Shown: positions 8,151-16,346 of the stretch, one piece after another | How positions within the stretch are numbered: position 1 is the stretch's first letter | Layout of the letters: each line of letters starts with the position of its first letter | Assembly (NCBI GenBank): GCA_012270485.1 | Contig: JAAXIF010000068.1 | Span: forward strand, 1-36,644 | Direction of reading: 5' to 3' | Length of the DNA stretch: 36,644 nt | From: Sphingobacteriales bacterium | Lineage (GTDB): Bacteria; Bacteroidota; Bacteroidia; Chitinophagales; Chitinophagaceae | The notes under the pieces: generated by a model | Told to the model about the DNA's origin: nothing | Database searches by the model: none | What the model saw: only the letters and a program-made list of their open reading frames with translations | Program-made: the position numbers and the translations under genes

Positions 8151-9971
8151 GTGAAGCATCTCTCGGCACTCAATAAATATTTCTGGAAATATCGATTCCG
8201 ATTCTTTCTCGGGATGCTCTTTGTAGTACTATCGAACTACTTTGCAGTGCTGGCTCCACAGATCACCGGTTTTGTGGTAAATCAAGTGCAGCAACAATTA
8301 CCGGGCGCTAAAGCTTCCACACTCAAGAATACCGACGATGGCTTGGTTACGCTCTTTATTCAATGGGTGAGTTCCTCCGAGTTCAGCTTTGGCTGGTTGG
8401 TAGCCATATGCAGTATCACTATATTATTATTGGCAATATTAAGAGGCGTTCTGATGTTTTTAATGCGTCAGACCATTATTGTCATGAGTCGTCATATTGA
8501 ATATGATCAGAAAAATGAAATATTCAATCATTACCAGTTGCTAGATACGTCATTCTATAAAACCCATAGCACGGGTGATCTGATGAGTAGAATGACAGAA
8601 GATGTGAGTCGAGTACGAATGTATACCGGTCCGGCCATCATGTACCTCATCAACCTGATTACATTGATCAGCTTTTGCGTGGTAAACATGCTTCGAAAAG
8701 ATGCAACCCTGACCTTATATGTTTTAGCTCCATTACCTGTTTTGGCAATAACGATTTATATCGTCAATAGTATCATCAACAAAAAAAGCGAAAGGATTCA
8801 AGCCTTACTATCAGATTTAACCACCAATGCGCAGGAGTCTTATTCCGGTATCCGTGTGATCAAATCTTTTGTACAAGAGAAAGCCATGATGGGCTTTTTT
8901 GAGAAAAATAGTGAATCTTATAAGAAGAATGCTATTGGATTGGCCAAAGTGGAAGCCATTTACTTCCCCAGTATGGCTTTGATGATTGGCATTAGCACAC
9001 TGGTCACCATTTTTATTGGAGGTATTCAGGCCTTACAAGATCCGAGTAAGGTTGGATTGGTGGTTGAGTTTGTGATCTATATCAATATGCTCACTTTTCC
9101 GGTAAGTGCCATTGGTTGGACAGCCAGCATGATCCAAAGGGCAGCCGCTTCGCAAAAACGTTTGAATGAATTCTTATTGACAGAGCCTGCAATCAAGGAC
9201 AATGGGGTGGAAAAACAGCAAGAGAAAGTGGGAGGAGATATTGTGATTCGAGATCTTTCTTTTACATATCCACATACAGGTATTCAGGCAATACAACAAT
9301 TCAATTTATCGATTCAACAGGGTGAAAAAGTATTGATATTGGGGAAAACCGGGAGCGGTAAATCTACACTAGCACAATTGCTGCTGCGATTTTATGATCC
9401 AACAGAGGGCAGCATACAAATAGGAAACAAGGATATCAAAAATATTCCGCTACAGCAACTGCGTTCGCAGATCAGCTATGTACAGCAAGATGTATTCTTG
9501 TTCAGTGATACGGTACATGACAATATTAGCTTTGGATTATCAGCATCAGCAGAACGAGACGTAGTAGAAAAAGCTGCTTCCTTTTCCAGCGTACATAAAG
9601 AGATCCGGGGATTTAGTAATGGTTATGATACGATGATAGGAGAGCGGGGCGTAACATTGAGTGGCGGACAAAAGCAAAGAATATCCATTGCCCGTGCACT
9701 GATTAAAGACCCGGAGATCGTTATTTTTGATGATTGTTTGAGTGCGGTAGATGCTAAGACAGAATATGAGATCATTAGCAATCTTTATCAATACTTACAC
9801 GATAAAACCGCCATCATCATTACCCACCGAATATTCACCAGTTTCAAATTTGATAAGATCATTGTACTTGATAATGGCAAGCTCAGTGAATCAGGTACAC
9901 ACGAGGAATTATTGCAACGAAACGGATACTACGCCGAATTGTACCGATTGCAGTTGACAGAGGGTAGTTGA
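8151..9971 (+). CDS. ABC exporter, fused permease and ATPase (MdlB/MsbA type)
   Basis: This 606-residue half-transporter has an N-terminal six-helix ABC_membrane domain (about 15-330) and a C-terminal nucleotide-binding domain. Walker A is GKTGSGKS (398-405), the signature LSGGQKQR (503-510), Walker B IVIFDD (523-528) and the switch histidine is in ITHR (His559). Asp528 stands where most ABC ATPases have the catalytic Glu, as in other LDDSLSAVD-type exporters, which often work as heterodimers; no partner half is next to it. The cargo is unknown (drug, lipid or peptide). The start is a GTG giving VKHLSALNKYFWKY, which fits the family. The 3' end runs into a heptamer array and the TGA is part of an AGTTGAC word. 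Confidence 0.93.
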   Translation: MKHLSALNKYFWKYRFRFFLGMLFVVLSNYFAVLAPQITGFVVNQVQQQLPGAKASTLKNTDDGLVTLFIQWVSSSEFSFGWLVAICSITILLLAILRGVLMFLMRQTIIVMSRHIEYDQKNEIFNHYQLLDTSFYKTHSTGDLMSRMTEDVSRVRMYTGPAIMYLINLITLISFCVVNMLRKDATLTLYVLAPLPVLAITIYIVNSIINKKSERIQALLSDLTTNAQESYSGIRVIKSFVQEKAMMGFFEKNSESYKKNAIGLAKVEAIYFPSMALMIGISTLVTIFIGGIQALQDPSKVGLVVEFVIYINMLTFPVSAIGWTASMIQRAAASQKRLNEFLLTEPAIKDNGVEKQQEKVGGDIVIRDLSFTYPHTGIQAIQQFNLSIQQGEKVLILGKTGSGKSTLAQLLLRFYDPTEGSIQIGNKDIKNIPLQQLRSQISYVQQDVFLFSDTVHDNISFGLSASAERDVVEKAASFSSVHKEIRGFSNGYDTMIGERGVTLSGGQKQRISIARALIKDPEIVIFDDCLSAVDAKTEYEIISNLYQYLHDKTAIIITHRIFTSFKFDKIIVLDNGKLSESGTHEELLQRNGYYAELYRLQLTEGS

Positions 9972-10091
9972 CGGTTGATAGTTGACAGTTGACAGAAGGA
10001 GTTTCTTTTTATCCTGTCAACTGTCAACTATCAACTGTCAACTTTCTTCTTTATCCTGTCAACTGTCAACTATCAACCGTCAACTTTCTTC
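9951..10091. repeat. AGTTGAC 7-bp word array with a perfect 30-bp inverted repeat and duplicated right arm
   Basis: From inside the ABC gene the sequence steps AGTTGAC, AGAGGGT, AGTTGAC, GGTTGAT, AGTTGAC, AGTTGAC. Bases 9966-9995 are the exact reverse complement of 10056-10085. A second right arm at 10014-10043 differs from it by one base, in a tandem direct repeat of about 42 bases. Either right arm can pair with the single left arm, so two alternative hairpins are possible. The ABC stop codon (9969-9971) is within the left arm. Confidence 0.85.
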
Positions 10092-10125
10092 CCCCAAACC
10101 TAGTCCCAATAAGTTTTTTGAAAAT

Positions 10126-10155
10126 TTTGCCAATTCCGAAACATCCCTATATTTG
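10126..10155 (+). promoter_or_regulatory. Promoter of the PUR-like gene (TTTG / TATATTTG)
   Basis: TTTG at 10126-10129 and TATATTTG at 10148-10155 are 18 bases apart, close to the Bacteroidota -33/-7 arrangement. The predicted start of transcription near 10161 leaves a leader of about 33 A-rich bases before the GTG at 10194. Confidence 0.65.
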
Positions 10156-10193
10156 TCAGGCATAAAAAATCTGAAAACCAAAAAACAACAACT

Positions 10194-10643
10194 GTGGCGT
10201 ACGAGAACAACGACAAAAAAATGGAAAGTGTTTACAGCAAGCGAATCAGAGCTGGTAAAAGAAGAACCTATTTTTTTGATGTAAGGGCTACTCGCGGAAA
10301 TGATTATTACCTCACCATCACCGAGAGCCGTAAGCGTTTTGATAACAATGGTTATGACAGACACAAAATCTTCCTGTACAAAGAAGATTTCAACAAATTC
10401 ATCAAAGCATTAGGAGAAGCCGTTGATTATGTAAAGACAGATCTCATGCCTGATTTTGATTTCGACGCATTCAATCATGAATATGATGATGCAGAAGGTG
10501 CTGAAGGTCAGCCAGACGGTTATACCGCTGAAGCTGAAGTAGAAGAAGTGGTGGCTCCGGATCCTGTAGCTGTAGCGCCAACACCTATTGCCGACGCAGC
10601 TGCTGCATCAACCACTGCTTCTGAAGAAGTAGACAAATGGTAA
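10194..10643 (+). CDS. PUR-alpha-like nucleic-acid-binding protein (DUF3276)
   Basis: This 149-residue protein has the DUF3276/PUR domain in residues about 13-100 (SVYSKRIRAGKRRTYFFDVR, then DYYLTITESRK and HKIFLYKEDFNKFIKALGEA), the repeat-type beta-beta-beta-alpha fold known from a Borrelia Pur-alpha structure. Family members bind single-stranded DNA or RNA; a specific role in this organism is unknown. After it comes an acidic, Ala/Val-rich low-complexity tail (about 105-149). The start is a GTG; an ATG nine codons later (10221) would drop a poorly conserved lead. It has its own promoter and a very long terminator hairpin. Confidence 0.88.
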   Translation: MAYENNDKKMESVYSKRIRAGKRRTYFFDVRATRGNDYYLTITESRKRFDNNGYDRHKIFLYKEDFNKFIKALGEAVDYVKTDLMPDFDFDAFNHEYDDAEGAEGQPDGYTAEAEVEEVVAPDPVAVAPTPIADAAAASTTASEEVDKW

Positions 10644-10644
10644 A

Positions 10645-10709
10645 ACAACCAAAACCAACTGCAAAAAAGCCGATCGATGATCGGCTTTTTTGCAGTTGGT
10701 TTTGGTTGT
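10645..10709. terminator. 31-bp perfect palindromic terminator after the PUR-like gene
   Basis: Bases 10645-10675 are the exact reverse complement of 10679-10709, with only GAT as a loop. The inner part (GCCGATC/GATCGGC followed by TTTTTT) is an ordinary terminator on the plus strand and, thanks to AAAAAA on the other side, on the minus strand as well. The outer 14 pairs extend it beyond what termination needs. Confidence 0.85.
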
Positions 10710-10710
10710 A

Positions 10711-10856
10711 AAGGATCAAGAATAAAGGCACAAGATTCAAGAAAGCTACAGGCTACAGGCCACAAGCATCAAGAGTTATAGATACTATACTAAGCCTTGC
10801 GGCTTGTAGCTTGTAGCTTCCTTGTACCCTGTCTGCTTGATCCTTGATCCTTCTTT
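10711..10856. repeat. 7-bp word array (ATCAAG/CTACAGG words), two inverted arms between convergent genes
   Basis: The left arm (10711-10774) steps AAGGATC, AAGAATA, AAGGCAC, AAGATTC, AAGAAAG, CTACAGG, CTACAGG, CCACAAG, CATCAAG. The right arm (10794-10855) is the imperfect reverse complement, with GGCTTGTAGCTTGTAGCTT and CTTGATCCTTGATCCTT. The arms flank about 20 bases. It lies between the PUR-like gene terminator and the stop of the second GNAT gene, which starts where the array ends. Confidence 0.8.
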
Positions 10857-11343
10857 AAATGTTTCTTATCATCCATATATCACACCCATTATGCCCACTA
10901 TTTCCCATGGGACCATCGAGGTAGGTGAAGCCGAATTTTTCATAGACACTGACAGCTTTCTTTAATTCGGGCATGGTTTCGAGGTATACGGAACTAAATC
11001 CTTTGTTCTTTGCTGCTTCCAAACATTTGGCGATCATGGTTCTGCCCAAACCCAGTCCACGAGCAGAAGGAGTGAGATACATTTTCACCAATTCACAAGT
11101 GCCTTCAGGTAATGCGTCGGTAGGATAAATACCGGCACCGCCTAATAAGATCCCATCTTTTTCGGCAATAAAATATTCACTCAAAGGAGCAGCCTGGAAT
11201 AATTCATACAGATGGTCAGTGCTATCATCATAATATACTGTACCGGGTCTGTTGGCACCAAATTCTTCAAGTGATCGTCTGATCACATTGGCCATGGCAG
11301 CATTATCCTTGGGCTGAATATGACGAATAATGATCTCTTCCAT
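10855..11343 (-). CDS. GNAT-family N-acetyltransferase
   Basis: A 162-residue GNAT protein. Motif A is MYLTPSARGLGLGRTMIAKCLEAAK (split here as MYLTPSARGLGLG then RTMIAK), with the R-G-x-G-x-G acetyl-CoA loop. Motif B is VYEKFGFTYLDGPMGNSGH with a C-terminal CDIWM strand, a layout typical of small-molecule or amino-acid acetyltransferases. The substrate is unknown. An earlier in-frame ATG (11373) overlaps the end of pgi, but the ATG at 11343 sits one base after the pgi stop and gives the conserved start EEIIIRHIQPKDNAAM, so it is preferred. It is likely the last gene of the threonine aldolase-pgi-GNAT run. Confidence 0.88.
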   Translation of the reverse strand: MEEIIIRHIQPKDNAAMANVIRRSLEEFGANRPGTVYYDDSTDHLYELFQAAPLSEYFIAEKDGILLGGAGIYPTDALPEGTCELVKMYLTPSARGLGLGRTMIAKCLEAAKNKGFSSVYLETMPELKKAVSVYEKFGFTYLDGPMGNSGHNGCDIWMIRNI

Positions 11344-11344
11344 C

Positions 11345-13003
11345 TTATGCTTTTCTAAATACTTTGTAAGCATTGATCAATCCATTGGTAGAACTATCAT
11401 GAGAGCTAATCACGGATTCATCTGCCAGTTCCGGTAATACCCGATTGGCCAATTGTTTACCCAACTCAACACCCCATTGATCAAAGCTGTAAATATTCCA
11501 GATAACACCTTGCACAAATATCTTGTGTTCGTATAATGCAATGAGCTGTCCTAAGTTAAATGGATTGATCTCTTTGATTAAAATAGAATTGGTAGGTTTA
11601 TTGCCATCAAAAATTTTGAATGGAGCAATTTTCTTGATTTCTTCTTGCGACTTATTGTCTTTCATCAATTCAACCTTCACTTCATTCTCAGATTTTCCAT
11701 TCATCAATGCTTCGGTCTGTGCAAAGAAATTGGATAATAATTTTTGATGATGGTCTCCAATCGGATTATGACTGATCGCAGGTGCAATAAAATCACAGGG
11801 AATTAAAGGAGTGCCCTGGTGTAATAATTGATAGAAAGCATGCTGTCCATTGGTACCGGGCTCTCCCCAGATCACAGGTCCGGTTGCATAGTTCACCGGA
11901 TTTCCGCTTCTATCAATACTTTTTCCATTACTCTCCATATTTCCTTGCTGGAAATAGGCCGCAAATCGGTGCAGGTATTGATCATAGGGGAGTATGGCTT
12001 CGCTTTGTGCACCAAAAAAGTTGGTATACCAAATGCCCAATAGCGCCATTAATACCGGTATGTTTTTTTCGAATTTTTCTTTTCTGAAATGTTCATCGGC
12101 TGCCGAAGCACCTTTTAAGAGTTGTTCAAAATGATCATATCCGATGGTCAATGCGATCGATAATCCAATAGCACTCCATAAAGAATATCTTCCGCCTACC
12201 CAATCCCAGAATTCAAACATATTGTGCTTATCAATACCAAACACTGTTACTTCTTTTTCATTGGTACTCAATGCCACAAAATGTTTGGCAATATGTTTTT
12301 CATCTTTGGCTGTTTCCAGAAACCATTTTCTTGCAGTATGTGCATTGGTCATGGTTTCTTGCGTAGTAAAGGTTTTGGAAGCAATCAGGAATAAAGTTTC
12401 TTCCGGTCTAACTTTTTTCAAAACCTCACTAATATGTGTACCATCGATATTACTCACAAAAAAGGTTTCAATGCCTTTTTTCCAATAAGGTTTGAGCGCC
12501 TCTGTTACCATCACAGGACCCAAATCACTACCGCCAATACCAATATTTACGATGAAGCGAATTTTCTTGCCGGTATAGCCCTTATGCTTTCCACCATGAA
12601 CTTCTTCTGTGAATGACTTCATATGTGCCTGTACTCTTTGTACATGAGGCATGATATCTTTTCCATCCACTAGGATAGGGGTATCCGAGAAATTGCGCAA
12701 AGCCGTATGCAGTACAGATCTTTGTTCTGTTTCATTGATCTTTATCCCTGCAAACATTTCATGGATCGCATCTTTCAGTTTACAGTCTTCTGCCAATTGC
12801 AGAAGTAACTGTAATGTTTTTTGATTGATGATATTTTTTGAATAATCAAACAGCAGATCATTCAACTGGATAGAAAATTTTTTGAAACGGTCGGCATCAG
12901 CAGTAAAAAGATCGCGCATGTGTCGGCGATTCATTTCTTCCTCATAGTGTTTCTGCAATAAAAACCATGCCTGTGTATTGGTGGGATTGATTTTAGGTAA
13001 CAT
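11345..13003 (-). CDS. pgi: Glucose-6-phosphate isomerase
   Basis: This is the classic long (552-residue) form of the enzyme that interconverts glucose-6-phosphate and fructose-6-phosphate in glycolysis and gluconeogenesis, in the cytoplasm. Visible family signatures are [50 protein letters not shown] with the catalytic Glu, [14 protein letters not shown], and the C-terminal [19 protein letters not shown] and [14 protein letters not shown] with the catalytic Lys. Length and motif order are complete. It is 53 bases downstream of the threonine aldolase gene and one base upstream of a GNAT gene, all on the minus strand; no promoter match was seen directly before it. Confidence 0.97.
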   Translation of the reverse strand: MLPKINPTNTQAWFLLQKHYEEEMNRRHMRDLFTADADRFKKFSIQLNDLLFDYSKNIINQKTLQLLLQLAEDCKLKDAIHEMFAGIKINETEQRSVLHTALRNFSDTPILVDGKDIMPHVQRVQAHMKSFTEEVHGGKHKGYTGKKIRFIVNIGIGGSDLGPVMVTEALKPYWKKGIETFFVSNIDGTHISEVLKKVRPEETLFLIASKTFTTQETMTNAHTARKWFLETAKDEKHIAKHFVALSTNEKEVTVFGIDKHNMFEFWDWVGGRYSLWSAIGLSIALTIGYDHFEQLLKGASAADEHFRKEKFEKNIPVLMALLGIWYTNFFGAQSEAILPYDQYLHRFAAYFQQGNMESNGKSIDRSGNPVNYATGPVIWGEPGTNGQHAFYQLLHQGTPLIPCDFIAPAISHNPIGDHHQKLLSNFFAQTEALMNGKSENEVKVELMKDNKSQEEIKKIAPFKIFDGNKPTNSILIKEINPFNLGQLIALYEHKIFVQGVIWNIYSFDQWGVELGKQLANRVLPELADESVISSHDSSTNGLINAYKVFRKA

Positions 13004-13056
13004 CTCTTGCTTGCTCGTTTTTTTCTTTAATTCTTCTGGCTTATAATAACAATCGT

Positions 13057-14070
13057 CTATAATGCTTTGATCTTTTGAACGGTTGTTTCGATCATTGCGG
13101 GGGTAATATCCAAATGCACCACCAGTCTTATCTGTGTTGGTGATATGGCTAAGGCAAGAATATTGGATTGTTTGAGTGTGGTCACCAAATCTGCTGCGGT
13201 GAATCTACCCTTGACTTCAAAAATAACGATATTGGTTTCAACAGGCAGTATTTCTCCCACAAAATCTTTTTGTTGCAACGTATCTGCTAACAATTGAGTA
13301 TGCTGATGATCTTCCTGTAAGCGTTGCACATGATGTTCCAACGCGTACAAACCCGCAGCTGCCAACATACCGGCTTGACGCATACCACCACCAAATACTT
13401 TTCTAAATCGACGTGCTTTCTTGATAAATGCAGCTGGTCCAAGTAACAAACTGCCCACCGGTGCACCCAATCCCTTACTCAAACAAATAGAGATGGTATC
13501 AAACACTTCACCATATTGTTTACAAGTTTCATTTTTAGCTACCAGTGCATTAAATAGTCTGGCCCCATCTAAATGCAATTTCAATTGATGCGCATCACAA
13601 ACTTTACGAATGGATTGTATCTCTTGAAAATCATAACAACTACCACCGGCTCTGTTAGCAGTATTTTCCAGAGATACCAGCGTGGAGATAGGTTTATGAA
13701 TATCATCAGGATGAATAGCCCCTAAAACCTGTTCAGCGGTAATGCGACCTCTATCGCCTTGTAGCAACCTTACCGAACAACCGGAATTGAAAGCAATACC
13801 ACCACCTTCATATTGATAAATATGCGATAAATGGTCACAAATCACTTCATCACCGGGTTGGGTATGGCATTTAATGGCAATTTGATTGGTCATGGTGCCA
13901 CTGGGACAAAAAATGGCTGCTTCCATCCCGAAAAGTACAGCGGCAAAATATTCCAATTGATTAATGGTGGGATCTTCTCCAAAAACATCGTCCCCAACTG
14001 GGGCATTATACATGGCGTTGAGCATCCCTGGGGTTGGTCGGGTTACGGTGTCGCTCCTAAAATCGATCAT
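13057..14070 (-). CDS. ltaE: Low-specificity L-threonine aldolase
   Basis: This 337-residue fold-type I PLP enzyme cleaves L-threonine and L-allo-threonine to glycine and acetaldehyde. It starts with the family hallmark [16 protein letters not shown]. It also has DDVFGEDPT (28-35), the LHLDGARL segment with the PLP-pyridine Asp168, and the Schiff-base Lys199 in [14 protein letters not shown]. Length is normal for the family. The ATG at 14070 is fixed by the conserved start and lies only four bases after a perfect -7 promoter element, so the message is probably leaderless. pgi and a GNAT gene follow on the same strand. Confidence 0.93.
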   Translation of the reverse strand: MIDFRSDTVTRPTPGMLNAMYNAPVGDDVFGEDPTINQLEYFAAVLFGMEAAIFCPSGTMTNQIAIKCHTQPGDEVICDHLSHIYQYEGGGIAFNSGCSVRLLQGDRGRITAEQVLGAIHPDDIHKPISTLVSLENTANRAGGSCYDFQEIQSIRKVCDAHQLKLHLDGARLFNALVAKNETCKQYGEVFDTISICLSKGLGAPVGSLLLGPAAFIKKARRFRKVFGGGMRQAGMLAAAGLYALEHHVQRLQEDHQHTQLLADTLQQKDFVGEILPVETNIVIFEVKGRFTAADLVTTLKQSNILALAISPTQIRLVVHLDITPAMIETTVQKIKAL

Positions 14071-14074
14071 GGCT

Positions 14075-14082
14075 CAAAGATA
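14075..14082 (-). promoter_or_regulatory. -7 element TATCTTTG four bases from the ATG of ltaE (leaderless candidate)
   Basis: On the minus strand TATCTTTG is followed by AGCC and then the ATG at 14070. Since the protein start is fixed by strong homology, there is no room for a normal leader if this element is used. Confidence 0.6.
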
Positions 14083-14244
14083 CTGTGTGAGAAGAAACAT
14101 ATATCTGGCTGAAAAACTTTATTAATAGGGGTGGACATTGTATCCTGAAAATATGGCTGCAGAATCATCAATGCTTCTGAAAACTGGAGTAAATGTGAAT
14201 AAATTGTCATAAATACCTGTAAATCAGTTCATTTTAATCAATAT

Positions 14245-14330
14245 TTTGCGAACAAAGAGGGATATTTTTGCCCATTTATGCAAGTTTTTCCACAAAAACT
14301 GGCATATTCAAAGGCTGTTTCGTACTTTTG
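14245..14330 (+). promoter_or_regulatory. Candidate promoters in the 370-base gap upstream of rpoD
   Basis: The gap between ltaE and rpoD (14071-14439) holds no gene I can support. It carries two exact TAnnTTTG elements on the plus strand: TATTTTTG at 14263-14270, with a TTTG at 14245-14248 (14 bases between, shorter than ideal), and TACTTTTG at 14323-14330 without a good -33. Use of either gives a leader of about 100-165 bases. No clear riboswitch or small RNA fold was recognised in it. Confidence 0.5.
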
Positions 14331-14439
14331 CACGCTTCTGAAAGAGCCATTGCTATCAATTTTAACGAATCTAGCAACAGCTTTTATACAACATTCAGGG
14401 TCTAATAGTCGTTTATCATAATACAGTTAATAGCACACC

Positions 14440-15297
14440 ATGAGGCAGCTCAAAATTGCAACACAGATTACCAACAGAGATTCGCAGGCGGTTGAAAAGT
14501 ACTTACAGGAGATTTCAAAGATTCCGATGATCACTCCCGAAGAGGAAACCACACTGGCTCAGCGTATCAAAATGGGTGATCAGCGAGCACTCGACAAATT
14601 GGTGCAGGCCAACTTACGTTTCGTGGTATCTGTAGCTAAGCAGTACCAGCACCAGGGCCTTTCTCTTAGCGATCTGATCAACGAGGGTAACCTCGGTTTG
14701 ATAAAAGCAGCCCAGCGTTTCGATGAAACCAAGGGTTTTAAATTCATCTCATACGCCGTATGGTGGATTCGCCAGTCCATCTTACAAGCGTTGGCAGAGC
14801 AGGGTAGATTAGTCCGCCTGCCTCAAAACAAAATTGGCACCTATAACAAAGCTAACAAAGCCTATATGGCTTTCGAACAGGAACATGAGCGTGAGCCTTC
14901 TACCGAAGAGCTGGCTGAGATCCTGGAAATGAGTGAAACCGAGATCAACAACATCTTCCAAAGTAACACCCGTCACACATCCTTAGATGCTCCGGTTCAC
15001 GAGGCAGAAGATGTCGCCATGGGCGATTTATTGGAAGGTAGTGATGACACTGACGATGATGTGATGAAAGATTCATTGCGTGAAGAAATTCGCCGTGTAT
15101 TGAAATCATTGAGTCCGAGAGAAGCTGAGATCGTAAACGCTTATTTTGGTTTGGATGGTGAAAATGGGGTAACCATTGAGCAAATTGGTATGAAATATGA
15201 TCTTACCAAAGAGCGAATCCGACAGATCAAAGAAAGAGCCATCAAGCGTCTTCAGAAAGCGCGTTACAGCAACGCATTAAAAGCTTATCTGGGATAA
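14440..15297 (+). CDS. rpoD: RNA polymerase primary sigma factor (RpoD/SigA)
   Basis: This 285-residue housekeeping sigma factor lacks region 1.1, as is normal in Bacteroidota. Region 1.2 (QAVEKYLQEISKIPMIT), region 2 (ANLRFVVSVAKQYQHQGLS and LINEGNLGLIKAAQRFDETKG), region 2.3-2.4 (GFKFISYAVWWIRQSILQAL), region 3 (PSTEELAEILEMSETEI) and region 4 (TIEQIGMKYDLTKERIRQIK helix-turn-helix) are all present. It directs core RNA polymerase to the TTTG/TAnnTTTG promoters that appear throughout this window. An acidic loop (GSDDTDDD) separates regions 3 and 4. It is monocistronic, with a long leader and its own terminator. Confidence 0.97.
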   Translation: MRQLKIATQITNRDSQAVEKYLQEISKIPMITPEEETTLAQRIKMGDQRALDKLVQANLRFVVSVAKQYQHQGLSLSDLINEGNLGLIKAAQRFDETKGFKFISYAVWWIRQSILQALAEQGRLVRLPQNKIGTYNKANKAYMAFEQEHEREPSTEELAEILEMSETEINNIFQSNTRHTSLDAPVHEAEDVAMGDLLEGSDDTDDDVMKDSLREEIRRVLKSLSPREAEIVNAYFGLDGENGVTIEQIGMKYDLTKERIRQIKERAIKRLQKARYSNALKAYLG

Positions 15298-15317
15298 AAT
15301 TGTAAAGAAAATGACCA

Positions 15318-15346
15318 GCCCTTTCCAACCCGGAAAGGGCTTTTTT
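15318..15346 (+). terminator. rpoD terminator
   Basis: A 9-bp stem GCCCTTTCC/GGAAAGGGC (15318-15326 with 15332-15340), a 5-base loop and a TTTTTT run make a standard intrinsic terminator 20 bases after the rpoD stop. Confidence 0.9.
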
Positions 15347-15375
15347 GTTTCATATAGTCTTAACATAAACTGAAA

Positions 15376-15383
15376 TACCTTTG
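15376..15383 (+). promoter_or_regulatory. -7 element TACCTTTG four bases from the ATG of the DUF4249 gene (leaderless candidate)
   Basis: TACCTTTG is followed by CAGC and the ATG at 15388, the third case of an exact TAnnTTTG exactly four bases before a start codon in this window. Confidence 0.6.
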
Positions 15384-15387
15384 CAGC

Positions 15388-16269
15388 ATGTTTCGGAACC
15401 TGATTTTTGTATGGATCTGTATTTTCTTGACCGCCTGTGAAAGAGAAATCAATATTACACCTGTTAATAAAGACAGCCGATTAGTAGTGGATGCAGAAAT
15501 TGAAAATGGTCGAGCACCCATTGTCGTACTGAGTAAATCCTTGAACTTCTTTACCACAATAGATTCCGCAGAACTTGCCAACTCATATGTAAGAAATGCC
15601 ACGGTAAGCATTCAGGAAGGAAATACCATTTACCCACTCAAAGAGTTTGAAATAAAGGATACAAGTGGTAATCGATTTTATTATTACAGTACCGACCCAC
15701 AAGTAACCCCTCAGTTGATCGGGCAATTTGGGAAAACCTACAAGTTATTGATCAACGTCAATGGACTCTCTTATACAAGCGAAACAAGCATTCCATTGTT
15801 AACAAAAACGATGGACTCTATCTGGTGGAAACCCGCACCCAATAATGACGATCCGAAAAAAGTAGTATTGATGGCAAGGGTACAAGATCCACCCGGATTG
15901 GGAAATTATATCCGATATTTTACCCGTCAAAATAGCCAAGCATTCCTACCCGGACTCAACAGTGTCTTCGACGATAACATTATTGATGGAAAGACCTATG
16001 AGATACAAGTAGACAGAGGTGTGAACAGAAATGAAGATGTAGATTTTGAGACTTATGGTTTTTTTCAAAAAGGGGATACAGTATCTGTCAAACTTTGCAA
16101 TATCAGTAAATCGACCTATGATTTTTGGAGAACCTGGGAATTCAACTTGCAATCTGTGGGTAATCCCTTTTCTTCTCCCGGTAAGGTGATTGGAAATATC
16201 AGTAACAATGCTTTGGGTGCTTTTTGTGGTTATGCAGCACAATACAGAACCCTGATTATCCCCAAATAA
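15388..16269 (+). CDS. DUF4249-family lipoprotein
   Basis: A 293-residue lipoprotein with the signal FRNLIFVWICIFLTAC (lipidated Cys17). The mature part starts REINITPV and continues with the immunoglobulin-like beta-strand pattern of DUF4249 proteins (SRLVVDAEIENGRAPIVVL, then SYVRNATVSIQEGNT, and YKLLINVNGLSYTSET). DUF4249 proteins are common Bacteroidota surface lipoproteins often encoded beside TonB-dependent receptors; no receptor gene is next to this one, so it stands alone. Function is unknown, with a role in nutrient binding only inferred from the family. The ATG is placed four bases after a -7 element. Confidence 0.82.
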   Translation: MFRNLIFVWICIFLTACEREINITPVNKDSRLVVDAEIENGRAPIVVLSKSLNFFTTIDSAELANSYVRNATVSIQEGNTIYPLKEFEIKDTSGNRFYYYSTDPQVTPQLIGQFGKTYKLLINVNGLSYTSETSIPLLTKTMDSIWWKPAPNNDDPKKVVLMARVQDPPGLGNYIRYFTRQNSQAFLPGLNSVFDDNIIDGKTYEIQVDRGVNRNEDVDFETYGFFQKGDTVSVKLCNISKSTYDFWRTWEFNLQSVGNPFSSPGKVIGNISNNALGAFCGYAAQYRTLIIPK

Positions 16270-16314
16270 GGAGCATATGTGTAAAAACGAAACCCGGAAA
16301 CTGCAAGGGTTCAA

Positions 16315-16322
16315 TAAATTTG
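16315..16322 (+). promoter_or_regulatory. -7 element TAAATTTG for trxB
   Basis: Exact TAnnTTTG match 24 bases before the trxB ATG, giving a leader of roughly 18 bases. No TTTG at the -33 position. Confidence 0.55.
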
Positions 16323-16346
16323 TTCGTCTAATATAAAAATTCAAGT

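Noticed and set aside
9523..9528. Asp in place of Glu after Walker B as a dead ATPase
   Set aside because: The LDD-type motif is regular in one branch of ABC exporters; it suggests a heterodimer rather than a broken gene.
8151..10643. A defence or toxin system formed by the ABC exporter and PUR-like protein
   Set aside because: Each has its own promoter, an array lies between them, and both are ordinary members of housekeeping families.
9951..10856. CRISPR-like repeats
   Set aside because: The repeats are 7-bp steps without unique spacers and form inverted arms; there is no cas gene.
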